Assembly (NCBI GenBank): GCA_943737045.1
Contig: CALSFV010000306.1
Coordinates: forward strand, 1-64,000
Direction of reading: 5' to 3'
Source of the DNA: Parapristionchus giblindavisi
Taxonomy: Eukaryota; Nematoda; Chromadorea; Rhabditida; Diplogasteridae
Length of the DNA: 64,000 nt
The notes under the pieces: generated by a model
The model's input: only the letters and a program-made list of their open reading frames with translations
What the model was told of the DNA's origin: nothing
The model's database searches: none
Translations under genes and position numbers: made by a program
Shown here: positions 47,402-58,364 of the stretch, piece by piece
Layout: each line of letters begins with the position of its first letter
Position numbering within the stretch: position 1 is the stretch's first letter

Positions 47402-47844
47402 GAGAGAGAGGGAGAGGAAGGAGATGAGAGAGAGGGAGGAGACTCGTGCTAGTGGCACACAGACACAGACTGACACCGCCTCTCCCTCTCCCTTTCCCTT
47501 ACTACTCTCTACCTCTTCCTCCCTCTCCCTTTCCCTTACTACTCTCTACCTCTTCCTCCCTCTCTATCCATGGTATGGACTAACATAATATATGTCTACA
47601 TTGCAACATATCACTATTCATTTATCATTATTAATAACTAAAACAACAAAGATATAACAGTCTATTCATATTCATATATTCCTTCCTCTTCTCTTCTCTT
47701 TTCTTCTTCTTATCTTCTCTTCCTAAAATAATATTCATACATTAGAGTATTCTTTAGTATTAGACAATATCTACACAAATCTCAGATGTCCTACTGTATT
47801 CACAAACAATATAATAGTATATCTACAGTATGAATACAGTATAT
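47265..47844. other. Intergenic region, MEIOC-like promoter side
   Basis: About 580 bp. Apart from the GA/CT repeat block it is AT-rich sequence with no recognisable gene; the mrps-9 3' UTR probably extends here. Confidence 0.5.
47285..47575. repeat. GA repeat followed by a 42-bp CT tandem duplication
   Basis: (GA)n/(GGGAGA)n purine tract at about 47302-47445, then at about 47478-47565 two copies of a 42-bp pyrimidine unit containing CCCTTACTACTCTCTACC. Opposite polarities lie side by side in the intergenic space between MEIOC-like and mrps-9. Confidence 0.88.
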
Positions 47845-50800
47845 TCAAACTGACCAAATCCATTTGGCTCTAGCTCCAGGTTGATTAACTTTACTTCTTT
47901 CTCTTTTACGTGGATCACGAGTTAAAAGTCCACCTTCAATATAATTCATATATAATATTATATTATAATATGTAGTATATAATTTTATTATATGAGAGGA
48001 TTACTTCCATTACTAAACAGACTAATTAAGGTTATTCTATTCTATTCTATCTATATAAACCAATCATTCTATACTTCATACCATTATATCAATTTATTAA
48101 TCTCAAATCATATTATCTTTATTTTGTGTCTTTCTGTTTCTTATTTTTCCATCCATGTTTATCTTCTTATCAGAACAACAAAAGATAGAGAAATAAACAA
48201 AGGGTTACAGGGTCAAATCTAATTGACAAGAGAAGATATAGAGAGAGAAAGAGAAAGAGAAAGAGAAGATATAGAGAGAGAAAGAGAAAGAGAAGATATA
48301 GAGAGAGAAAGAGAAAGAGAAGATATAGAGAGAGAAAGAGAAAGAGAAGATATAGAGTTCAAAATAGAGGCGGGAGATAAGAACGAAAGAAAGAAGAAGA
48401 AGGAATGGAAAAAGATTTCCCGCCAAAGATGAATATATGTTCATACTATATTGACAGTGGAGACAAATTGATGAATGAATGAATGAAGAGGAGAAGAAGA
48501 AAGAAGATAGAGAGGAATAGATGGATGAGAGAGAGGGATAATAGAATGAAACAATATAGAGTCATCCATTCATATCTTCCATTCTCTATCATTTTCATCT
48601 ATCCATTACATAATCTTCCTCTTCATTCATTCATTCATTGGTCTATTCACCCATTTCATCCCCTTCTCTTCTCTTCTATTCTATGTCAAGGGTTAAGGAC
48701 ATCGAAACCAACTCTTTGACCCCTTCTCTCATTCCATTCTTTTCCTCTACTTCTTTCATTCGGAATGTCCCCTGTAAAATTAACCTTTTAAACAATTTTC
48801 AGTTCAGATGCCCCCCCCCCCACCAGAATGAATCTCCATGTATCCAGTCTATGATTTACCTTATTCATTTCATACCCTCACAATGTCACGATTCACCCAC
48901 TATATACGGCTCATTTTTTCCCCCGGATTTATCCACTGTATAAGGCTCATTTTTTTCATTTAAAAAAAGATTTTTCTAAACCGACCCACTATGCAAAAAA
49001 AAAACTGAGAGGGTGTCGAAAATGTATGATTTACCTATTGAATGAATGAATGAATGAATGAATGAATAGATGTTGATAGAAGAAGGATAGAATAAAGACT
49101 CTTCTCTTCTCTTGCAACCTTCATCATCTTCATCTTCATCTTCTTGTGACTCGATGTACTTCTCTTCTTCTTCTTCTTTCTCATGGAGAAAAGTACGACG
49201 ATCAAGGGCAACCATCGATTCCATCTCCCTCTCCCTCTCCCTCTGTACTCTACTCACTACTCTCTCCCTCTCCCTCTGTACTCTACTCACTACTCTCTCC
49301 CTCTCCCTCTATCTATCTAACCTCACTCTGCCCTTCTCTCCTCTCTCAAAAGAAGAAACGACACACAAAAAGTGGCCGAGGGAGGGAAGAAAAAGAAATT
49401 GAATGTATAAGAAGAAGAAGAAGTAGACTAAGGGTTAGATGAGATGATGAAGAAGAGGAAGAAGAGTCATAAAGGATAATGACGAGATAGAGGGAGAGGG
49501 AGAGAGGAGAGGGAGAAGGAGAGGGAGAGGGAGAGGGAGAGGGAGAGAGAGAGAGAGAGGGAGAGGGAGAGAGAGAGGGAGAGGGAGAGGGAGAGGGAGA
49601 GGGAGAGGGAGAGGGAGAGGGAGAGGGAGAGGGAGAGGGAGAGGGAGAGGGAGAGAGAGAGGGAGAGGGAGAGGGAGAGGGAGAGGGAGAGGGAGAGGGA
49701 GAGGGAGAGGGAGAGGGAGAGGGAGAGGGAGAGGGAGAGGGAGAGGGAGAACGACGAGGGAGGTCGTGCCAGTCTCTATTGAGAGAATAAGAGGGATGGA
49801 GACTGTAGATGGAATAAGATGAAGGAAGAGAAGAGTAAAGGTGACCAATACAATGAGAAGAGAAGAGAACAAGACAATCATGACAAACAGATATCCATAT
49901 CTCTCTCCCTCTCCCTCTCCCTCTCCCTCTCCCCCTCCCTCTCCCTCTCCTTCTCCCTTGTACGTGAGGGTGTGATCCATAGTATAAGTTCATTCAGCAT
50001 CTTCAATCCATCTAATGATTCAATTCCAAATAGGTTATAGACTGAGAGTGAAAGTATTGTATACAATAGAATAGAATAGGATATAATAGTAGTAGTATAC
50101 AATAGATGGTTCATCTTCTATCATATAGGTCATCCTTCTTCTTCTTCTCATTCATCTACTACAGTCTTCTTTCTTCTCTATCATCTGATCATCAGTCTAT
50201 ACAAGGCAATCTATTCCTCCTCTCATCATCTTCATTCTATTCTCTAGACATCTCAATTCATTACCCCTTTAACATTGATACCATCTGCCACCCATTCAAT
50301 CTCTCTCTCCCCCTCTCTCTCCCTCATCCTCTTCTTCTTCTTTCTACTCTCATCTCTTTCTCTCATTCTAACTTTTTTTTATTCTGCAGCAAAAAAGATA
50401 CAACGACCACAAGAGAAAAAAGAAAGAGAAAAGAAAGAGAAGAGGAGAAGAAGATGAAGAGACAAGATTACGGTAGATACCAATTTGTCAAATTATGAGA
50501 ATATTACTGTAGATAAAATAATTAGAGTAGACAGAGGGACGATATTTCAGTATATGAATAATAAAGATAATATAGAATGAATAAAAGTATTAAACTAACA
50601 AAGATTGAGTGCATCCTTCATCTCTGGTTTCAATGCAGCTATTGATAATGATAGAGCATGACGAATAGAACGAGGAGTTGAAGATTCGCCCCATTGACCC
50701 CATGTACGAACTGATACGGATACTGTATCCAATGATGATGATACTATCAATGGAGATAATAACATCTCTCTGAATTAATAGTCATATATCATATATTCTA

Positions 50801-53800
50801 TTATATTCATTCTATTCTATTCTCTTTCTCTTCATTCTTCTTCTTCTCGTTCTACACTATTCTACTTGTCCCTAAAGACATTCATAGAAGGAGAAGGAGA
50901 AGAGGAGGAAGAGGAGATGACCAATGGAGAATGAATAGAGATAGATAGATATAGACAAGGATAGATATAACACTTCTTCCTCTTCTTCTTCTTCTTCTTC
51001 CATTATCGTCAAACTTTCTAAGAAAATAGAAGGAAGAGACAAAATGAGCTTATGATGAATATGAAATAGAAGAGAAGACAATGAAAAGATAACAAATATA
51101 TAGTTTATATAGATGTATTTGATGGAAATATAATACCTTGATTGTAATGATCTAAATGTATACAATGGTTGTCCATCTACAATATATTCTCCTTTTCCTG
51201 CATCACTCACTCGTACTTCTGCCCATGATTCCTTCACATTTGCCCTATTAATAATATTTATTATTTTTGATTACAGAAAATGAATTAAAAAAAAAGACAA
51301 TCTTCATAGGTCGAAAAGTACGCTGCAAACTACGAAGCATGACCACATTTAGGATTTTTTTGGTGAAAATATGACCGCATTTTGTTATTTTTGTGAAAAC
51401 CAGACGGCATTTTGCAATTCTGTAATGTAGTTATTCGACCTATGACAAATTTGGAGGTATATTCACTTTAATCAAAATATAGAAGTAATCAACTCTCTTT
51501 TCTACAATATACCACAAAACCAGACCCCCTATACCACATTTTCCTTTAAAAAATAGGAATTATTTCTGCGCGGAAATCGAAATAATTGCTTATGCAGTGT
51601 TCAGAACTTGGAAAATGCACGAAAATGCAGAAAATTCTGTTCAGAAGTTTAGCCGGAAAATGCTCTAAAAATGCTCATTTTCGACGATTCTAAGCACATT
51701 TTAATGGTTTTTAGCTAAATATCAACGTTTATGGGTCGCAAACAGTGTTGCGGACGCATTTTATTGATGCTAAGTGATAGTTTTAAATATGGGCACGCTA
51801 GGAAGATTTTTCGCAGTATTTTCGTTGAATTCGGCTCAAAGTGCTCAAAAAAGGATCATGCGATATTTATTTCAGTAACATACTTTATAAATGGCATAAT
51901 TTAGTTGTTTTCCATGAAACAATGAGTTTCAACGCTTTTAAAGTGTATAAAACCATCTTTTTCAAGCCAAAATTTTGGGGCATTTTCCATCTGAACTTCT
52001 GAGCAGCATTTTCCCCTTTTTGCGCATTTTCCAAGTTCTGAACACCGCATTAATGATGCTAAAATCCGATTATTGCTACTGTTACATTTCTATTGAATTA
52101 TACATTTAAATTATTTTATATCGAAATGGAGTTAGGATGAATATAATGAATAAATGTGAATCATACTGAGCAGTAGCTGTTCTTCTATTAGTAATTGGAT
52201 CAATCTCAACTGATGGAATAGATGGACCGAATAACTTATTACCACTACCTTAAGTATATCACATTACATTATACATCTATCATTATTCGTTCATATTATA
52301 CTTATTATACTGACAGATAAAGAGATATTTAGTTTTTATGTGATAGAGAAATAAAGAAAGCGTAGAGATAAATGAATAAAATTGAAATGTGAATATAGAT
52401 AGAAAAGAATATTTACCAGCAGCAATAGGTTCTCTCAATGATTCAATGAATTCTGATTTAGTTGCTGAACCAGGAAGAGATATTAAATATTCCAATGCCA
52501 TCATTAATTGACCATACTATAAATACAATCATTCTATATGTTATTATATTGTTAATAGAATACAAAGGGAATGAACCATATGCGTAGATATCTTCTCTCC
52601 TAACTTATTAGACATTTTCTCTTCATTCAACCAAACAGATCCTCCAGTTTGGAATTGATTCATATCTTTAACTCCTTCCTTTTCTCCACCATATCGATCT
52701 ACTTGTTCTGTATGTAATGCTACTTCCTACAAATAGATAGATAGATAGATAGAAATATTCAATTGATTAATCATACAGATAATAATTGATAGAATGATGG
52801 TTTAAGTGTATAGAATCGTGTTCCCATTGGTCTTCCTTCATTATCAAATGATAGTTTATTAAGACGAGGTAGAATGTCATCTGGTGATTTCATTACTGGT
52901 AATGCTTTCTTATCTGATAGACCAGATGGGAAGAGATAAGATATTGCTCTGAATCAATTAATACATATTATTGATTAATTATGAATACATACGTATCAAT
53001 ATCCTCTTGTGTCATAGTATTAGCATCTAATCCCATCATATTAGCTAGATGTCTCTTTCCTCTTTCAAAATTAGCTCGTTCTCGTCCCATCATTGATTCA
53101 TGTTCACGAACTCTTTTCATATACATCTATAACATATTCATTATTCCCTCGTTTAAATTAATATTTCATTATATGATAGTCATATACATTTATAAATGAA
53201 TATAATAGTCTAATTATACAGTACAGCCCGGTCGTGTTTTGTACACATTCTGCGCTGCGCGTCGCTGCGGGGCGCATTTGGACGCATCACTTATTTCCTT
53301 TGCGTATGAATATTTTTGAATTCTCAAAGTCTTAATCATGAGTTTCCGTGATAAAAAGTTCTTTTAATGACTAAAGAAACTGAAACAAAATTTTTATTAA
53401 TGAGAAAAAACAATTAAAAGGCAAATCACACTGGTCCGAAAATGATCACTATTAATTTACTGGAAAGGTATACTGTAATATTGCTTATCGATCGCACGAT
53501 CGCCGTAAGAATTATTTTAAAATTTACAGTACCCATCATTTTCGGACCAGTGTGATTTGCCTTTTAATTGTTTTTTCTCATTAATAAAAATTTTGTTTCA
53601 GTTTCTTTAGTCATTAAAAGAACTTTTTATCGCGGAAACTCATGACTAAGACTTTGAGAATTCAAAAATATTCATACGCAAAGGAAATAAGTGATGCGTC
53701 CAAATGCGCCCCGCAGCGGCGCGCAGCGCAGAATGTGTACAAAACACGACCGGGCTGTACTGTATAGATTGAGTACCTCGAGTGCTCTTCCAGCTCGTCC

Positions 53801-53884
53801 ACTTACAACAGAAGATGATGAAGATACATCAGGAGATAATGAAGAGAATGAACGAATAGATGATATCAATTGACGACGAATCAT
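47845..53884 (-). CDS. mrps-9: Mitochondrial ribosomal protein S9 (uS9m)
   Basis: Small-subunit mitoribosomal protein. Nine exons, 53884-53777, 53126-52993, 52948-52777, 52726-52577, 52516-52417, 52248-52167, 51244-51137, 50769-50600 and 47933-47845, give 370 residues. The N-terminus MIRRQLISSIRSFSSL is a typical matrix-targeting peptide. S9-domain blocks: SWAEVRVSDAGKGEYIVDGQ, TWGQWGESSTPRSIRHALSL and the C-terminal GGLLTRDPRKRERSKVNQPG then ARAKWIWSV, corresponding to the universal S9 tail that reaches the P-site. The middle extension (YTLKPSFYQLLS, EVALHTEQVDRYGGEKEG) is typical of mitochondrial S9. The last exon is separated by a 2.67-kb repeat-filled intron. Introns 1 and 6 contain fold-back/MITE elements. 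Confidence 0.92.
48235..48357. repeat. (GAGAAAGA)n tandem repeat in mrps-9 intron 8
   Basis: Four to five copies of an approximately 28-34-bp purine unit (AGAAGATATAGAGAGAGAAA). Inside the last intron of mrps-9. Confidence 0.88.
48866..49024. mobile_element. MITE-like element, copy 2 (ends CATTT…ACCCTC / GAGGGT…AAATG)
   Basis: In mrps-9 intron 8. Ends CATTTCATACCCTCA and GAGGGTGTCGAAAATG are imperfect inverted repeats. TATGATTTACC occurs just left (48850) and right (49025) as a direct repeat of about 14 bp. It contains CCCACTAT subrepeats, as does the copy at 30077-30395. Confidence 0.68.
49219..49330. repeat. (CTCCCT)n with 41-bp tandem unit
   Basis: Repeats of CTCCCTCTCCCTCTGTACTC plus TACTCACTACTCT in tandem. 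Pyrimidine on +, upstream of the large purine tract. Confidence 0.88.
49485..49750. repeat. (GAGAGG)n long purine microsatellite
   Basis: About 265 bp of nearly pure GAGAGG/GGGAGA hexamers on the + strand in mrps-9 intron 8. A CT tract of the same hexamer in opposite polarity follows at 49898-49960. Arg/Gly/Glu or Leu/Pro frames here are repeat artefacts. Confidence 0.95.
51305..51444. mobile_element. CATAGGTCGAA element, locus 3
   Basis: In mrps-9 intron 6. Starts CATAGGTCGAAAAGTACGCT, ends GTAGTTATTCGACCTATG; internal subrepeats of the GACCGCATTTTG type. Flanks ACAATCTT and ACAAATTT agree at 6 of 8 positions, a possible decayed 8-bp target duplication. Confidence 0.82.
51595..52047. mobile_element. 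hAT-like MITE in mrps-9 intron 6
   Basis: Terminal inverted repeats CAGTGTTCAGAACTTGGAAA and TTTCCAAGTTCTGAACACCG, followed by a second matching pair (TCTGTTCAGAAGTTTAGCC against its complement). About 450 bp, no coding capacity. CAGTG-type ends are typical of hAT-derived MITEs; a clear target duplication was not found. Confidence 0.75.
53215..53766. mobile_element. Near-perfect fold-back element in mrps-9 intron 1
   Basis: Arms 53215-53445 and about 53537-53766 are almost identical inverted copies (few mismatches and a 2-base difference in GCGTCGCTGCGG), spacer about 90 bp. Ends TATACAGTACAGCCCGG and CCGGGCTGTACTGTATA give TA borders. The terminal CAGTACAGC is the same as in the element at 680-1448. 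Lies 10 bp from the exon 1 donor (53776). Its low divergence suggests recent formation or gene conversion between arms. Confidence 0.92.
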
Positions 53885-54149
53885 ATCTATCCCCTTATCA
53901 GATAACAACAACAATAAGGATAACAGATAACACCTTTTATGTCACTCAATACATCCTCTAAGATTATTGATTGATTCTATGATATAATAATATCTATTGA
54001 CTGTCTATAACAGCACTACATAACACAACGATAGAGATCTTTATATTAAATACTTTATGATGATGACACCGATGCATACATTATGCCCGTGTACAAGATT
54101 ATGTAATGAGATCAAAACGAAAAAGTAATGGATATAATAAGTGAATATA

Positions 54150-56297
54150 TTATAATGATAATTGATCATAATTATTGATTAGATATACAAGAGATTGAAC
54201 TCGTGGTGTTATCTCTTCCATGTAGTCTTCACTTAAAAGAGATGAAAAGAATGATGGAGCAAAGATCTACAATCAATCAATTAATCAATCAATAAATCAA
54301 AAGTTGTAACATACTCTAGCTAGATTATCACTAGTCATTCCATTTAGATCACTTCTTGATGATACTTGACGTAGATGATATATAAGTAGATTGAATGTAT
54401 TCAAATGAATAGGAGGAAAATGACGTGAATGAAGAACAGATGAAACCTTTTGACTACGAGATGAACTATCGTCTAACACTTAATATATCCATCATATACT
54501 AGATAGAATAGATATAACTTACTTGCATCAAATAATGGAATATGTAATACTTCAGGTATCAATGGAAATTGCATGGATCGAAGAAATGAACGAAGTGCAT
54601 CACATACAACATATACCTTAATTATATTTATTTATTGATTGATTGATAAGATAGATAGATAATGAATACTAACATCATCTCTTGTTTCATCATCTGTACT
54701 ATTCTTTCTTGTATCTCCTCTATTCACTTTACCTCCATTTAATAAGATAAGTGCAGTACAAGGGGCTATAATCAAAAAGATACGATAGAGGATACGGTAA
54801 CGGGACAAGATATAGATATTACTAACACTGTATCATTTCATCAACTAGTTTAGCCTTATACGAACTCTTTGCAGACACACGATAGATTCCTCGAGTATCT
54901 ATTCTGATAAAGTATTGAATAGAATAGATGATAAGTCTATTATAGATACCTATCTCCATATGATAAATATTGAATAGCTCTATCAACTACAATAGGAATA
55001 TCTCTATATGATAATCTACATGTTAGAAGAGAAGTTTGAGGAAGAAGAATAGATGATGATATTGATGAATGAAGTGATGATAAACATTTCATTGTATTAC
55101 TATCTATTATAATTGATCTGTAACCAATAAATAGATATTATAAAATCAATTGAGTCCAATAATATCTTTAAATTAGAAGTAAACACCATAGGGCGCATTG
55201 CTAGTTCACTTATTTACTCAAATTTTTTTTAAATTTAAAATGCATGCATACGTATTCTTGTACATCTGTTAATAATAATAATTTAAGTGTATAAATTGTA
55301 TAATGGGCATTAGGTAGGGAGACAACTAATAAATAAACCTACTGATTAGCATCCATAGATATCTTCAATGAATATATACTTTGTCTATCTTCTTTATCTT
55401 TCCGTATATGGGGACACCAATCATTTGAATCATATAATGGACTACATGATAGAATCTAAACTACAATACGATATATTCATTAGACTAAGGAAATCATTTA
55501 GATAACAAACACTTCGTAAATCAATTCGTCTTCTTTTATCAATCTTATCATTTGATACAAATAGCATATATAATGAAGATTGAGTTAATGTTAATTGACA
55601 TTCATTCCATTCTTCTCTATTCAAATTTTCTTTATCATTATTATCCTTTATCCATCCTCTACATAATATATTCCATTCTGATTTTTCTTTATTAACCCAT
55701 ATTAGACCATTTTGTCCTTCCCAACTCTATAATAGATCAATCTATTCATCTACTTCATACTATAATGAATACCTCTTCAATAAGGAAAGAGAATGCAATA
55801 CATAACATTTTATCATCTAATTGAATACGTACTACATTCTCATTACATCCATCCTCTAAATCATTCATACTATCATTCATTCATTCATTCAATCAATCAA
55901 TCAATAAGATAAATAATACTTACGACATGAAGTATACATCTTATATATCCCTTCATTCATCTTGATTAATACTACTTTATCCAATGATATCAATGGAGCT
56001 ATGAGTTGACTATTCAACTAAATCAATCAATCTATTCAGAATATACTATAGAGTAGAGGGAATTATAACCTCTTCATCTTTATGAATAGTAATTCGTTGT
56101 CCTTTCATTCGAAGGAATGCTTCTCTTCGAGGAAGAAATGATCGTGATCTTGATTGTAATATGAATATACGACTACAGAATGTAATTAGAGATGGGGGAT
56201 TAGAAGATGAAGATGACGTTGATGTTGAAGATGATGAAGAAGAAGGAGAAGATGAAGATGGACATGAAGATGGATGTACAACAGCAATACGATCCAT
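54150..56297 (-). CDS. PH- and RhoGAP-domain protein
   Basis: Probable GTPase-activating protein for Rho-family G proteins. Eleven exons, 56297-56070, 56017-55924, 55855-55773, 55726-55511, 55455-55343, 55117-54950, 54903-54827, 54765-54674, 54616-54523, 54478-54315 and 54266-54150, give 481 residues. After a Ser-rich start (about 9-36) come one or two PH-like folds (FLPRREAFLRMKGQRITIHK; EWNECQLTLTQSSLYMLFV). The RhoGAP domain begins IPIVVDRAIQYL with the arginine finger in DTRGIYRVSA, and continues VCDALRSFLRSMQFPLIPEV, LNTFNLLIYHLRQVSS, MTSDNLARIFAPSFF. An acidic/polar insert (NRGDTRKNSTDDETRDD) lies inside the GAP domain. The ATG follows GATTAAG, a possible trans-splice acceptor. Same domain order and strand as the neighbour at 58364-62890, so probably a diverged, shorter paralogue lacking the RA and C-terminal PH parts. 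Confidence 0.8.
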
Positions 56298-58363
56298 CTT
56301 AATCAACTCTATTTATCTATACTCCCTCCCTCTCTCTATTCATTCATCCATCCACTCATTAGATATATACACACCATACCATATATAGTCTAGTCAATAC
56401 TCATGAATACAAACAACAATATGATATCTACTATGAATGAATCATAAGATACAAGAGAAGAGAGTAATTATAATGATAAGAAAGATGAGACCTGATGAGA
56501 GTAAAGAGTGACATAATGATAGATAGATAGAGATGATACTCTATGTTAGAGATACAGTTCAATTCATCTCATAATGATAGACAATTGAATGGAATAGATA
56601 CAAATGATAGGAAGATGAAGAGATGAAGAATAGAAAGAGTATATTAGAAAATGATGAGGAGTAGACGAAAATAGATGAATGACCATGTAAAGAAACACTA
56701 TACACACTCAAGAATTAGAAAATAACAGATAAAATAGAGTGAGAAGACAAAGAATAAGAAAAAAAGATACGAAGAAGAGAGGAATAGAGAAAGAGAGTAA
56801 GGGGGGAGGAAGAGGTAGAGATGGTAGAGAAAAGAAAAGGGAGTGGAGGAATGACTAAGTATGAATTGTCATCTACTCAATCTGAAGAGAAGACGTAAGG
56901 AATTGATAATAGTATGAATATATGAGAGTATAGATAGATAGATAGATATAGATGGTGAGAAGAGAGAAAGGGGGAGGAGAAAGAATAAGAAATGTGTGAG
57001 ATTCATGACAGTAAAAGGACCTTCTCATATATGACTCTTCCTTCTTCTTCTTCTCTTTCCCTTCCCCCCCCCCTTCCATTCTATACTTCTATATTTCATA
57101 TTGAATCATCTATACTCATCCAGTCTCATCCAATTTCCTTTCACCTTTACAACTATCATTTTGAGATTGAAACAGCAACAAAGTTCATTCATTCGAATCT
57201 TTAGACTACATATATGGATGGATGGATACTTTACGATTATCTTTCCTTCCTTTTCATAATATCTTATAATCATCAATGATGAGTCTATCAAGAGGTAGAA
57301 AGAAGAGAAGAGAGGAGAGGATGAATGGGTTACAAGGATGGAATAGAAGAAGAAGGAGATAGAAAACTAAATGAGGACATAGAGATGGAGAGTAATACTA
57401 TAAGTGTATGTGAGAAGTAGATGGAAGGAGAAGAGAAGGAAGAAAATGTATATGAAGAAAACGACAACTGCAGATAGAGACAAAGAATGAAAGAGCTAAA
57501 GTAGAATGGAAAGAAGAGAAAATAGAACCAAAGAGAAGAACATCTAATGGAATTGGAATACTAATACACAACAACTATTCATTCATTGTATATACAAAGA
57601 GATACAAGAAGTAGATGATGATGATGAGGATGAAGAGATCAAGGAATATGAACTAACCTTCATCTTGTTCAACCATATATGGAGAGACAAGTTGAAAGAT
57701 ATGAAGAGAAATAAAACAGACATGTAGACCACATCTGAAATAATAATAGTTGTAGAAATAGATTGAAGATAGGGGCGTGTGATAGTTATTACAGATACTA
57801 GAATATACGAATGATACGTAGATATGGTATGATCAAGTAAATGAATAGATAAATAGATATATGGAATACACATCATTTATCGTGTAGGAGGTATGAATTA
57901 ATGATACATGTGATATGAAGAAAGAAGAGATAGAGGAGTAGATAGTAGAAGAGAAGAGAAGAAAAGAGAAGGAGAAGGAGGAGTATGATATCACAGAATA
58001 AGAGAAGAGTATTATACACATAAAGGAAGAATATACTACTTGTATTCAAGATATGAGTAGTATTGAATCAAGGATACAAAGGCATATGGTAGAAAGGATA
58101 AATGCTCAAAGAATACAAACAACAATTGAGATTAGAATGAATAAATCATTGATCTATACCGTATGTAATTGTGGTCTAAAGCTCAATTAAACTAAAATGA
58201 ATACATACTATATATCTGAATCTGTTAATTAATCTGCGTAAAATTGAATTAAAGCAAAATAAAAAAGTTCAATTTGTACATAATAATCTAGTTATCTACT
58301 TATATAAAGTATTAAGCTCATTCTATGATTAGATAAACAAAATGAATGAAAAGATGACAAAAT
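56298..58363. other. Intergenic region between the two RhoGAP genes
   Basis: About 2 kb of AT- and purine-rich sequence (many GAAGA/GATAGA motifs on +). No conserved protein block, RNA gene or long inverted repeat was recognised. Short frames (for example 57583-57876 on the minus strand) are low-complexity Ser/Ile/Tyr runs. Confidence 0.55.
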
Positions 58364-58364
58364 A

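Noticed and set aside
49346..49993. Leu/Pro and Ser/Pro frames of about 200 codons on the minus strand
   Set aside because: Translation of the GAGAGG microsatellite within the mrps-9 intron.
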